From positions 558,001 through 622,000 of the forward strand of contig NZ_CP012601.1 of the NCBI RefSeq assembly GCF_001278755.1: a stretch of DNA of 64,000 nucleotides, in the 5' to 3' direction. Below are positions 1 to 8,877 of this stretch, one piece after another. The stretch is from Bacillus sp. FJAT-22090 (lineage in GTDB: Bacteria > Bacillota > Bacilli > Bacillales_A > Planococcaceae). The position numbers were made by a program, and so were the translations under genes. Each line of letters opens with the position of its first letter. The first letter of the stretch is position 1. Under the pieces are notes generated by a model. The model saw only the letters and a list, made by a program, of their open reading frames with translations, did not search any database and was not told the origin of the DNA.

Positions 1-161
1 TAGCTGCAAGTATTGGGGAAGAATCGACTACTATTGAAGATGTATATGAGCCCTACTTATTGCAAATAGGATTTATACAACGTTCACCAAGAGGTAGAAT
101 TGTTACTCCACTAGCATATGAACATTTAGGTATACCATTACCAATTGAAAGAGATAACTAA
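1..161 (+). CDS. ruvB: Holliday junction branch migration ATPase RuvB, C-terminal end (partial)
   Basis: Only the last 52 codons are present (frame from base 3, stop TAA at 159-161). The fragment is the winged-helix C-terminal domain that contacts DNA. It contains the family signature around [20 protein letters not shown], with Arg in the RGR turn. RuvB is the hexameric motor that, with RuvA, drives Holliday junction branch migration during recombination. The gene sits 17 bp before queA, the usual Bacillales order ruvA-ruvB-queA-tgt. The AAA+ core lies outside the window, so nothing can be said about it. Confidence 0.93.
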   Translation, partial: AASIGEESTTIEDVYEPYLLQIGFIQRSPRGRIVTPLAYEHLGIPLPIERDN

Positions 162-178
162 TAAAGGAAGTAAGGAAT

Positions 179-1219
179 ATGAGAGTAGAAGATTTTGATT
201 TTGAATTACCAGAGGAATTAATTGCACAAACGCCACTTTTAGAACGAACAAGTAGCAAGCTTCTGATAGCAGATTATCCTAATAATTCATTTAAACATGA
301 AACCTTTTCTTCTATCGTGGAAGAATTAAACGAAGGAGATTGTCTCGTACTGAACGACACAAAGGTTATGCCTGCTCGTTTAATGGGAATAAAAGAAGAA
401 ACAGGTGCACATGTTGAAGTGTTGTTATTAACACAAATACAAGGTAATCATTGGGAAACGCTTGTAAAACCTGCCAAGCGAGTAAAAGTAGGAACGAAAA
501 TATCATTTGGCGATGGCTTGTTAACAGCAGTATGTACTGAATTAAAAGAACATGGTGGCAGAGTGTTCAACTTTGAATATGAAGGTGTGTTTTTTGAAGT
601 GCTCGATCAGCTCGGGGAAATGCCACTCCCTCCGTATATTCATGAAAAATTAGATGATAAAGATCGTTATCAAACTGTGTACGCTAAAGAACAAGGGTCA
701 GCAGCCGCACCAACAGCAGGTCTCCATTTTACCGAAACGTTATTAGATGAAATACGCTCAAAAGGTGTTAAAATTGCATTTGTAACACTACATGTTGGAC
801 TTGGAACTTTCCGTCCAGTAAGTGTGGATTCGATAGATGATCACGAAATGCATTCAGAATTTTACCGTGTTTCAAAGGATACTGCGAAAACCATAAATGA
901 GGTAAAAAAAGCTGGAGGTAAAATTATTGCTGTAGGAACTACTTCCACAAGAACGCTGGAAACTGTTGCTACAAAGTTTGATGGCACAATACAAGAAGAT
1001 AGTGGTTGGACATCAATTTTCATTTATCCAGGGTATTCATTTAAATGTATTGATGGGATGATTACCAATTTTCACTTACCGAAATCAACACTTGTGATGT
1101 TAGTTAGTGCTCTTACATCTAGAGAATTTATATTAAGCGGCTATAAAGAAGCAATCGAACGGCAATACCGCTTTTTCAGCTTTGGTGATGCAATGTTTAT
1201 AAAAGGAAGGAATTATTAA
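179..1219 (+). CDS. queA: S-adenosylmethionine:tRNA ribosyltransferase-isomerase QueA
   Basis: 346 residues, the normal family length. QueA transfers and isomerises the ribosyl part of SAM onto preQ1 at position 34 of tRNA, giving epoxyqueuosine. Family hallmarks are visible: an N-terminal [12 protein letters not shown] segment, [11 protein letters not shown] near residue 60, [13 protein letters not shown] near residue 173, and a C-terminal [15 protein letters not shown] block. The ATG at 179 follows a purine-rich AAAGGAAG/TAAGGAA site. The stop is directly followed by the ATG of tgt, so the two queuosine genes are probably translated from one message. Confidence 0.97.
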   Translation: MRVEDFDFELPEELIAQTPLLERTSSKLLIADYPNNSFKHETFSSIVEELNEGDCLVLNDTKVMPARLMGIKEETGAHVEVLLLTQIQGNHWETLVKPAKRVKVGTKISFGDGLLTAVCTELKEHGGRVFNFEYEGVFFEVLDQLGEMPLPPYIHEKLDDKDRYQTVYAKEQGSAAAPTAGLHFTETLLDEIRSKGVKIAFVTLHVGLGTFRPVSVDSIDDHEMHSEFYRVSKDTAKTINEVKKAGGKIIAVGTTSTRTLETVATKFDGTIQEDSGWTSIFIYPGYSFKCIDGMITNFHLPKSTLVMLVSALTSREFILSGYKEAIERQYRFFSFGDAMFIKGRNY

Positions 1220-2359
<1,140 letters not shown>

Positions 2360-2403
2360 TTCTTGTATACTAGATAGAGAGAAAAAAGGAGGGGATATTT
2401 AAT

Positions 2404-2667
2404 ATGGATTCATTAGCAGGCTTATTGCCGATAATTGCTATGTTCGCAGTGATGTGGTTTTTTATCATTCGACCAGCACAAAAACGTCAAAAAAGTACAG
2501 CACAAATGCAAAATAATCTAAAACGTGGAGATCAAATTATTACAGTTGGTGGTTTACACGGGAAGATAGATGCAGTAGATGATACAACTATTTTTGTAGT
2601 CGTAGCAGATGGAACACGGTTGCAATTTGAACGTGTTGCAGTAGGACGAGTTGTTTCAGAACAATAA
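2404..2667 (+). CDS. yajC: Sec translocase accessory protein YajC (YrbF)
   Basis: 87 residues: one N-terminal membrane helix (about residues 4-24, ending before the basic stretch RPAQKRQKS) and a small cytosolic domain with the family signature around GDQIITVGGLHGKI. YajC associates with SecDF and SecYEG in protein export; its exact function is modest. A strong AAAGGAGGGG site precedes the ATG. It follows tgt by 44 bp, the usual tgt-yajC arrangement, and is closed by a clear hairpin terminator. secDF lies 2.8 kb downstream, separated by yrbG, spoVB and comN. Confidence 0.95.
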   Translation: MDSLAGLLPIIAMFAVMWFFIIRPAQKRQKSTAQMQNNLKRGDQIITVGGLHGKIDAVDDTTIFVVVADGTRLQFERVAVGRVVSEQ

Positions 2668-2669
2668 AA

Positions 2670-2706
2670 AAAAGAACTTACTCTATTTATGAGTAAGTTC
2701 TTTTAA
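2670..2706 (+). terminator. Intrinsic terminator after yajC
   Basis: Perfect 13-bp inverted repeat AAAGAACTTACTC / GAGTAAGTTCTTT with a 7-nt loop, ending in TTTT. It starts a few bases after the yajC stop and closes the ruvB-queA-tgt-yajC transcript. Confidence 0.85.
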
Positions 2707-2735
2707 TTTGGGCAGAGTAGTAATGAGGTGATAGG

Positions 2736-3374
2736 ATGAACGATATTCTCATCATTATTTTACGTACTTTTTTATTATATTGGATTATTCTAGGTATTCT
2801 TCGATTAATGGGAAAACGAGAAGTCGGTGAGCTAAGCATTTTCGATTTAGTAGTTTTTTTACTAATTGCAGAAATAGGAGCTTTAGCCTTAGATGATCCA
2901 AAAAGTAAGTTTATTCATGCAGTAATACCAATGGTAATATTATTGATTATTCAAGTTGGAGTTTCTTATTTTTCATTAAAAAGTAAGGATTTCCGAGACG
3001 CAATGGAAGGAAAACCATCCATTATAATGAAAGATGGTATCATCAATGAGAAAGAAATGAGAAAACAACGTTATAACCTAGACGATTTATTACAACAATT
3101 AAGAGAACAACAAATAGGTTCTATAAAATCCGTTTCTTATGCCTTTTTAGAACCATCTGGCAATTTATCTGTCTTTAAAAAAGAGGAACAACAATATGTC
3201 TTACCTCTAATCATAGATGGCGAGATTCAAATAGATCACTTACAAAGACTTGGAAAAGACGAGAAATGGCTTAGAGAAGAACTTGAAAAAAAATCAATAT
3301 TGGACGTAAATAAGATTTTTTATTGTAGTTATGAAGATGATTCTTTATATATTCAACTCAAAACTTCTTTTTAG
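2736..3374 (+). CDS. yrbG: DUF421 membrane protein (YrbG/YetF family)
   Basis: 212 residues with about three N-terminal membrane helices (residues 5-75) and a cytosolic DUF421 domain. The family block around LRLMGKREVGELSIFDLVV lies near residues 21-40. The location between yajC and spoVB is where B. subtilis has yrbG. Biochemical function is unknown; relatives such as YetF have been discussed in spore and membrane biology. The ATG follows GAGGTGAT. Its last 17 bases overlap the end of the opposing spoVB gene, so the two genes are convergent and share 3' ends. Confidence 0.85.
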   Translation: MNDILIIILRTFLLYWIILGILRLMGKREVGELSIFDLVVFLLIAEIGALALDDPKSKFIHAVIPMVILLIIQVGVSYFSLKSKDFRDAMEGKPSIIMKDGIINEKEMRKQRYNLDDLLQQLREQQIGSIKSVSYAFLEPSGNLSVFKKEEQQYVLPLIIDGEIQIDHLQRLGKDEKWLREELEKKSILDVNKIFYCSYEDDSLYIQLKTSF

Positions 3375-4884
3375 AAGTTCGAAGTATTTGTAGAATAACA
3401 CTGACTTCTTTTCTTTTTATTTGTCTAAAAAGAACTAATCCAATCGTTAGATATAGAAGAGTTACAAAACAATCAATTAATAATGACCTTTCGCCAATTG
3501 TAAAAAGTAACGGACGTGAAACAATTGTGAGTAAGAAAATGACATATGGAAGTGCGAAAAACGAGAAGCCGATCTGTGCTTCTTTTTTTTCTCTTATAGA
3601 AGCAATATGTAAAAAGGAAGTGATCAAAACACCAAAACCAATCGCAACGACTGCTCCTTTTTCTTGGATGGCTGCTTGAGAAGCGAGAAAAAATAGTAAG
3701 AGTAATTTACCAACTCCGCCATATAACGAGTTTAAAAAAGCTGCCTTAGAGTTGTTTAAAGCTTGTAAAATAGAAAACAATGGACTTTGAATATAATAAA
3801 AGAAAAAGATAGGTGACAAAATTTTCATATAAACAGTTGCATTTTCTACATGAAATAGTACAGAAACGAGTTCTCCACCGTGTAAATAAAATAGTGTAGC
3901 AGCGTAACATCCTGTTAAGGTAGAGAATTTTAAAGATAAATGAATTCTTTCTTTTAAAAGTGAATTGTTCCGTCTTGCAAATGCATCACTTACGGCAGGA
4001 ATAAGCACGACAGACAATGCGTAAGGAATGAAAGATGGAAAGAGTAACAATGGTACTAAAACTCCGGAGATAACACCGTATAGTGTCGTAGCTGCAACAC
4101 TAGTAATACCTGTTATTGCTAGAGCTTTGATAAAGATTATGGGTTCTAAAAACCATGTGAAAGAACCAAATAGTTTACTACCTGAAGATGGCAAAGCAAT
4201 TGAAAAGAGTGGTGAAAGTGGATAGGCATTGGAAGCTTTTTTAATTGTTTGCTTCGCTTTCCATTTTACATATTTCCATCTTAGGTAAAGTAAGGCCGCA
4301 ACTTCTCCTAGTAAGGACATTCCCATAGCATAAGCAGCTGCTTCTTTAGGGGAAGCTGATGTAAGCAGAAGAGGGAGTAAAAAACTAATAAGTACAATTC
4401 GTATTATTTGTTCCATCAACTGGGAAACGGCTGTCTCTTCTATTCTTGCTATTCCTTGAAAGAATCCTTTTAAAATTCCGCCTGCTGCCGCTATAGGTAC
4501 AATAGCAATAGAAACATATAGTGTCATTGTTATAGCATCATTTTTTAATAAATTTTCAGAAATAAATGGTGTGACATAAAGGAAAATAGGAGTAAATGCT
4601 AGAATAGATATAACAGTTACAAAAACGGATGTACGCATGACGGAGAAATAACTAGAAACTGCATTTCTCGTTCTTAGTTCTGCAATAATCTTTGACATTG
4701 CAATAGGAATCCCAAGCTGAATAAGAGATAGAAAGAAAATGAAAGCTGGGTAAGCGGTCATATATATGCCATATGCTTCTTCTCCGGTTAAACGAACAAA
4801 TTGCATGCGGTAAATAAAACCTAAAAACTTTGATAAAAAGATGGCGAGCATTAACAAAAGAGAACCTCTTAAAAATGTAGACAC
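3358..4884 (-). CDS. spoVB: Stage V sporulation protein B, MOP-family lipid II/polysaccharide flippase-like
   Basis: 508 residues with about 14 hydrophobic helices throughout, matching the polysaccharide-transporter (MurJ/SpoVB) fold. The N-terminus (FLRGSLLLMLAIFLSKFLGFIYR) is the typical first helix. SpoVB is needed for spore cortex synthesis and is thought to move lipid-linked cortex precursors in the mother cell. The start is GTG at 4884, with GAAGGAAG 7 nt upstream. It is convergent with yrbG (17-bp overlap) and divergent from comN. A paralogue such as YtgP or YkvU is possible, but the position next to comN-secDF favours spoVB. Confidence 0.92.
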   Translation of the reverse strand: MSTFLRGSLLLMLAIFLSKFLGFIYRMQFVRLTGEEAYGIYMTAYPAFIFFLSLIQLGIPIAMSKIIAELRTRNAVSSYFSVMRTSVFVTVISILAFTPIFLYVTPFISENLLKNDAITMTLYVSIAIVPIAAAGGILKGFFQGIARIEETAVSQLMEQIIRIVLISFLLPLLLTSASPKEAAAYAMGMSLLGEVAALLYLRWKYVKWKAKQTIKKASNAYPLSPLFSIALPSSGSKLFGSFTWFLEPIIFIKALAITGITSVAATTLYGVISGVLVPLLLFPSFIPYALSVVLIPAVSDAFARRNNSLLKERIHLSLKFSTLTGCYAATLFYLHGGELVSVLFHVENATVYMKILSPIFFFYYIQSPLFSILQALNNSKAAFLNSLYGGVGKLLLLFFLASQAAIQEKGAVVAIGFGVLITSFLHIASIREKKEAQIGFSFFALPYVIFLLTIVSRPLLFTIGERSLLIDCFVTLLYLTIGLVLFRQIKRKEVSVILQILRTSKKKF

Positions 4885-4976
4885 ATAAACACTTCCTTCT
4901 CAAATACAGGAACATCGTTTACAATTACAATATGCAAACTAGTAGGTACATTATTCTTTAAACGGGGTGCGGTATT

Positions 4977-5291
4977 TTGAAAATCACATACGAAGAAATA
5001 TATTCACATGTACTACCTGCGTTAGAAAGTAAGAAAACAGAGTTCGAAGTTTATCAATATAAAACAGTAACAGAAATTGATATTTGGAATTTTTGTATCA
5101 CGAAGAAATGGCGTAAAAAAGTAGTACCCGAAATTCCGCTTTATCAAATTATTAATGATATTCTCTCGATATCCCCAGCAGAATTTATGACCTTTGAACA
5201 AATCGAGAATTTTAAAACATCCAATTGGTTTTCTGAAGTCAATCAAGAAGAACTTCAACTGCTGTTAAATCATAAAAAGGATGATGAATAA
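4977..5291 (+). CDS. comN: Post-transcriptional regulator ComN (YrzD)
   Basis: 104 residues, small and soluble. It carries the ComN pattern of two helical halves, with WNFCITKKWRKK near residues 37-48 and a C-terminal SPAEFMTFEQIENFKTS segment. In B. subtilis ComN affects comE mRNA level and septum/pole localisation, so it is linked to the comEA-comEC genes at 48.5-52 kb here. Start TTG at 4977 is chosen because GGGGTG lies 8 nt upstream and the protein begins MKITYEE, like relatives. It lies between spoVB and secDF, as in other Bacillales. Confidence 0.85.
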   Translation: MKITYEEIYSHVLPALESKKTEFEVYQYKTVTEIDIWNFCITKKWRKKVVPEIPLYQIINDILSISPAEFMTFEQIENFKTSNWFSEVNQEELQLLLNHKKDDE

Positions 5292-5303
5292 TCATTCCGT
5301 TAT

Positions 5304-5332
5304 TTGACAGAGAGCCTATCGTGTTTCATAAT
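5304..5332 (+). promoter_or_regulatory. Sigma-A promoter of secDF
   Basis: TTGACA at 5304-5309, 17-bp spacer, CATAAT at 5327-5332. This gives an untranslated leader of about 110 nt before the secDF ATG. Confidence 0.75.
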
Positions 5333-5448
5333 AAATATGTTGCGTTTTTTGAAGTAGAACATGTATCTTATAGTAATTGTTTAGCATCAGACGCCTGTTG
5401 CTTGTCGTAGCTGACGACGTTGGTAGCTTTTTAGGAGGAAATATACAT

Positions 5449-7719
5449 ATGAAAACTAGAGGACGCATAGTTGCGTTTTTATTACTTCTTGTAATCTTTG
5501 CAGGGACAATAAGTCCTACAGTTAGTGGAGTACTAAACAATATTAAACTAGGCTTAGATTTACAAGGTGGATTTGAAGTTCTTTATCAAGTAGAAGAATT
5601 AAAAGAAGGACAGAAAATTACAGAGGATGTAGTAGCGGATACCGCTTCCGCTTTAACTAGCCGTATTGACGTATTAGGAGTTAGTGAACCTAGTATTCAA
5701 ATCGAAGGTGGCAACCGAATCCGTGTGCAACTTGCAGGAGTAGAAGACCAAAACTCTGCAAGAGAGCTGCTTTCTACACAAGCAAATTTAACTTTCCGTG
5801 ATTCAGATGATAATATCAAGCTGGATGGAACTGATTTAAAACAAGGCGGAGCAAAAGCAGCCTTTGATCAAAATGGACAACCAATCGTTACGCTTGAGTT
5901 AAAAGATGCAAATAAGTTTGCGCAAGTGACGGAAGAAATCGCTGCTAAACCAGCACCAGATAATGTATTAGTTATTTGGTTGGATTTTGAAGAGGGTGTA
6001 GATTCCTACAAAGAAGAGGTTTTAAAACCTGATCCTAAATTCACATCAGCTCCTCGAGTGTCACAAAGAATTAGTTCAGATAGTGTTGAAATTTCCGGTA
6101 CCTTTACTGTTGAGGAGACTAAAAGCTTGTCAGGTATTTTAAATGCTGGAGCATTACCTGTTCACTTAGAGGAAATTTTCTCCACTTCTGTTGGTGCTCA
6201 ATTTGGAGAATCAGCATTAAATAGTACAATATTAGCTAGTATTATTGGAGTAGCCTTAATATTTATTTTTATGATTTTCTACTATCGTCTTCCAGGTTTC
6301 ATAGCAGTTATTTCTTTAGTCGTTTACATTTTCTTGATCCTTGTAATATTTGATTGGATTAATGGTGTATTAACGCTTCCTGGTATCGCTGCAATTGTTC
6401 TTGGTGTAGGTATGGCAGTAGACGCGAACATCTTGACCTATGAACGTATAAGGGAAGAATTACGTGTTGGTAAGTCTGTTAAAAAAGCGTTTAATACTGG
6501 AGCAAAAGAGGCATTTACAGCAATATTAGATGCCAACCTTACGACGCTTTTGGCAGCTATCGTGTTATTCTACTTTGGTACAAGTTCTGTAAAAGGGTTC
6601 GCTACATTGTTGATCATCAGTATTTTAGTAGTATTCATAACTGCAGTTTGGGCTTCAAGAGTATTATTAGGCTTACTTGTAAATAGTGGGTATTGGGATA
6701 ATAAACCAGGTTGGTTTGGTATTCCTAAGAAACGAATTCACGCACCTGAAGAAAATGTGGACACACTTGATTTGACGACCAAATTCGATCGTTACGATTT
6801 TGTTCACAGCCGTAAAATATTCTATACTATTTCTATTGTATTGACCGTTGCAGGTATTATTGTGTTAAGTACATTAAAACTAAATCTTGGAATAGACTTC
6901 TCAAGTGGTACACGAGTAGATATCCAATCAACTCAACCATTAACGCAGGAAGTTGTCGCTGAAAAACTGGATCACATTGGTCTTTCATCAGAAGATATAG
7001 TAATTTCAGGTGATAATAATGACCTCGCAGTCGTTCGCTACAAAGAAGACTTTACCCAAGAGGAAGTTAAAACACTTAAGACGGAAATGACTCAAGAGTT
7101 TGGTATAGACCCAACTGTAAGTAGTGTATCTCCGACAGTAGGGAAAGAGCTTGCAAAAAATGCAATAAAAGCCCTTTCTATTGCAGCACTTGGTATTTTA
7201 ATTTATGTTGCATTCCGTTTTGAATGGAGAATGGGTGTAGGTTCCATCGTATCCCTATTACATGATGCATTCTTAATGGTAACTGTTTTTAGTATATTAC
7301 GTTTAGAAGTCGATATAACGTTTATAGCCGCAGTGTTAACGATCGTAGGTTATTCAATTAATGACACAATCGTTACATTTGACCGTATTCGAGAGAACTT
7401 GCATCGCAGTAAAAAGATTACGACAGAAGAGGAACTTGCGATAATTGTTAATAAGTCATTAAGACAAACACTTGGTCGTTCCGTTAATACAGTACTGACT
7501 GTTGTATTAGTAGTTGTTGCATTATTAATCTTTGGTGCAGAAGGAATTCGAAACTTCTCTATCGCATTGCTAATTGGTTTACTTGCAGGAACATATTCAT
7601 CCATTTTTATCGCAGTTCAAGTTTGGTTTGATTTAAAAGTGAAAGAGCTGCGGAAAACTGGTGGGATCGATGTACAAAAAGAAGAGAAAAAATGGGGTTC
7701 AGATGAGCCTGTCGTATAA
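5449..7719 (+). CDS. secDF: Fused protein-export membrane protein SecDF
   Basis: 756 residues: a natural SecD-SecF fusion with 12 predicted membrane helices. The SecD half starts with one helix, then LGLDLQGG (near residues 37-44), a large extracytoplasmic domain, and five helices from about residue 255. The SecF half begins near residue 455 with its own LNLGIDFSSGT signature. SecDF uses the proton gradient to help the Sec channel release exported proteins. Start ATG 5449 has AGGAGG 10 nt upstream and begins MKTRGRIVAF, so longer in-frame starts were rejected. Monocistronic: own promoter and terminator. Confidence 0.96.
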   Translation: MKTRGRIVAFLLLLVIFAGTISPTVSGVLNNIKLGLDLQGGFEVLYQVEELKEGQKITEDVVADTASALTSRIDVLGVSEPSIQIEGGNRIRVQLAGVEDQNSARELLSTQANLTFRDSDDNIKLDGTDLKQGGAKAAFDQNGQPIVTLELKDANKFAQVTEEIAAKPAPDNVLVIWLDFEEGVDSYKEEVLKPDPKFTSAPRVSQRISSDSVEISGTFTVEETKSLSGILNAGALPVHLEEIFSTSVGAQFGESALNSTILASIIGVALIFIFMIFYYRLPGFIAVISLVVYIFLILVIFDWINGVLTLPGIAAIVLGVGMAVDANILTYERIREELRVGKSVKKAFNTGAKEAFTAILDANLTTLLAAIVLFYFGTSSVKGFATLLIISILVVFITAVWASRVLLGLLVNSGYWDNKPGWFGIPKKRIHAPEENVDTLDLTTKFDRYDFVHSRKIFYTISIVLTVAGIIVLSTLKLNLGIDFSSGTRVDIQSTQPLTQEVVAEKLDHIGLSSEDIVISGDNNDLAVVRYKEDFTQEEVKTLKTEMTQEFGIDPTVSSVSPTVGKELAKNAIKALSIAALGILIYVAFRFEWRMGVGSIVSLLHDAFLMVTVFSILRLEVDITFIAAVLTIVGYSINDTIVTFDRIRENLHRSKKITTEEELAIIVNKSLRQTLGRSVNTVLTVVLVVVALLIFGAEGIRNFSIALLIGLLAGTYSSIFIAVQVWFDLKVKELRKTGGIDVQKEEKKWGSDEPVV

Positions 7720-7731
7720 TGGTTAATAAAA

Positions 7732-7774
7732 GATAGAACAGGGTATATTTTATATATTCTGTTCTATTTTTTTA
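7732..7774 (+). terminator. Intrinsic terminator after secDF
   Basis: Stem ATAGAACAG (7733-7741) / CTGTTCTAT (7759-7767) followed by a run of T. Confidence 0.85.
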
Positions 7775-7792
7775 TTGAAAAGAGGAATATAG

Positions 7793-8113
7793 ATGAAATT
7801 ACAATGGTCGCTTTTATTTGGATTAATATTTGCCGTTATTATTGCTCTTTTTGCTGTTAATAATGTAGAAAAAGTACCTGTAAATTACGTTATTGGTACA
7901 GCGCAGTGGCCGCTCATTTTAGTTATTTTAGGCTCAGCACTTCTTGGTGCTCTCCTGAGTGGTTCTATTGCAATATATCGCTCATTTGTTCTTTCTCGTA
8001 AGGTCAAAAATCTAGAAAGAGAGCTTGAAAAGAAAGATCATTCTATAGGTGTACTTCAAAATGATTTAGTTGCACAAGAAGAGGGACGACTAGATAATTC
8101 TTCAAAACACTGA
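7793..8113 (+). CDS. LapA-domain (DUF1049) small membrane protein
   Basis: 106 residues: two membrane helices (about residues 5-22 and 40-63) followed by a charged coiled-coil tail from LSRKVKNLERELEKKD. This is the LapA/YrvD-type DUF1049 architecture, which in Bacillales sits between secDF and recJ. Function is poorly known; in Gram-negatives the related LapAB proteins act in lipopolysaccharide assembly control, which does not apply here. ATG at 7793 follows AAAGAGGAA. A weak AAAACC/GGTTTT hairpin just after the stop may end transcription. Confidence 0.85.
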   Translation: MKLQWSLLFGLIFAVIIALFAVNNVEKVPVNYVIGTAQWPLILVILGSALLGALLSGSIAIYRSFVLSRKVKNLERELEKKDHSIGVLQNDLVAQEEGRLDNSSKH

Positions 8114-8169
8114 TAAAACCAGTTGGCGAAATATAATCGGTTTTTATTAAAGACTAATAATTAAATATG

Positions 8170-8228
8170 AGCATAGGGGCTGTACTGAAAGTCATAGAAA
8201 ATGACTTTTAAGGGTAGCCTCTTTCTTC
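8170..8228 (+). repeat. Terminator-like hairpin flanking GC-rich repeat A1
   Basis: Nested inverted repeats: outer AGGGGCT (8175-8181) / AGCCTCT (8216-8222), inner AAAGTCAT (8188-8195) / ATGACTTT (8201-8208), then TTCTTC. It lies 20 bp before the GC-rich repeat at 8250. A comparable hairpin precedes the copy at 58 kb, so it may be part of a composite repeat rather than the lapA terminator. Confidence 0.5.
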
Positions 8229-8249
8229 GTATCTTCTATTAGTGCGATA

Positions 8250-8470
8250 GATTTCCGTTCCAGGCGGATGCTTTCCGCCGGCATGACTTCAGCCGCTTCC
8301 CTTGCTCCTGCGCAAGCTCGTCGCAGAAAAAACGTTGCTCCTACGCAAGCTCGTCGCAAAAATTAATTTCGCTACGCTCAGTCCAGGGTCTTCAGCTCAT
8401 GCACCTGCCGCTTCGCTTTCGGTGCAGAAAACATTTGCTATTCCGGCTGGAGTCGCCGCCTTCCACTCCA
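8250..8470 (+). repeat. GC-rich intergenic repeat, family A copy 1
   Basis: About 220 bp, much richer in GC than its surroundings and with no credible gene. It starts ATTTCCGTTCCAGGCGG and ends GGCTGGAGTCGCCGCC. The same ends recur at 58075-58190 and, inverted, at 40021-40173. Inside there are two tandem copies of a TTGCTCCT(G/A)CGCAAGCTCGTCGCA-like unit. No transposase is present. The 8114-8877 gap holds only this element, the B1 element and the recJ promoter. Confidence 0.75.
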
Positions 8471-8560
8471 ATTAACTATTATCCGCTTTTCAATTAGAAA
8501 ACCATCATGCCATTAATAGTACAAGTTTTTATCACTTAAATTTTATTAATTAATATTTAT

Positions 8561-8740
8561 AGAAAATCGTTGAAAAAGGCGAAACTCCTGCGGGAATAGC
8601 GTTAGCCGAAGACCCCGCAGTTGAGGGGAAGGCAATCTAAGTTCGCCGCATCCTGCGGCAACGATTGCATGACCAACATCGTGTTGGCCTAGGAGGCTAA
8701 GGCAACGCCCGCGGAAAGGGAGCCGTTTCAACGATTTTCT
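8561..8740 (+). repeat. GC-rich intergenic repeat, family B copy 1, with 15-bp terminal inverted repeats
   Basis: 180-bp element bounded by a perfect 15-bp inverted repeat: AGAAAATCGTTGAAA at 8561-8575 and its complement at 8726-8740. The core carries two further hairpins, GCCGCA-tcc-TGCGGC (8645-8659) and CCAACA-tcg-TGTTGG (8673-8687). The ends, resembling ACTCCTGCGGGAA and AGGAGGCTAAGGCAACGC, recur inverted at about 39362-39512. The form is MITE-like, without coding capacity. Confidence 0.7.
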
Positions 8741-8850
8741 TTTTTATCGGAAGTCATTATTTAGATAAGTCAAATTTGGAAGCAGTTCTTGAACGTGAAG
8801 AGAGCACGCTATATTTATGCATTTCCTATAAGCTCCGTCTCTAATTGTAG

Positions 8851-8856
8851 TATAAT
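8851..8856 (+). promoter_or_regulatory. Probable -10 box of recJ-apt
   Basis: TATAAT 22 bp before the recJ ATG, the only strong -10 in the 100 bp upstream. No good -35 is seen at the right distance, so the call is moderate. Confidence 0.4.
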
Positions 8857-8877
8857 AGAGGTCAAGGAAGTGAAAAT

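Noticed and set aside
5377-5448. Longer SecDF start
   Set aside because: The extra 24 residues lie upstream of AGGAGG at 5433; ATG 5449 fits family length and signal helix.
8546-8731. Minus-strand frame of 61 codons in the recJ upstream gap
   Set aside because: It lies wholly inside GC-rich repeat B1; no ribosome site and low-complexity protein without family features.
8561-8740. Insertion sequence
   Set aside because: The terminal inverted repeats resemble a MITE but there is no transposase frame and no obvious target duplication.
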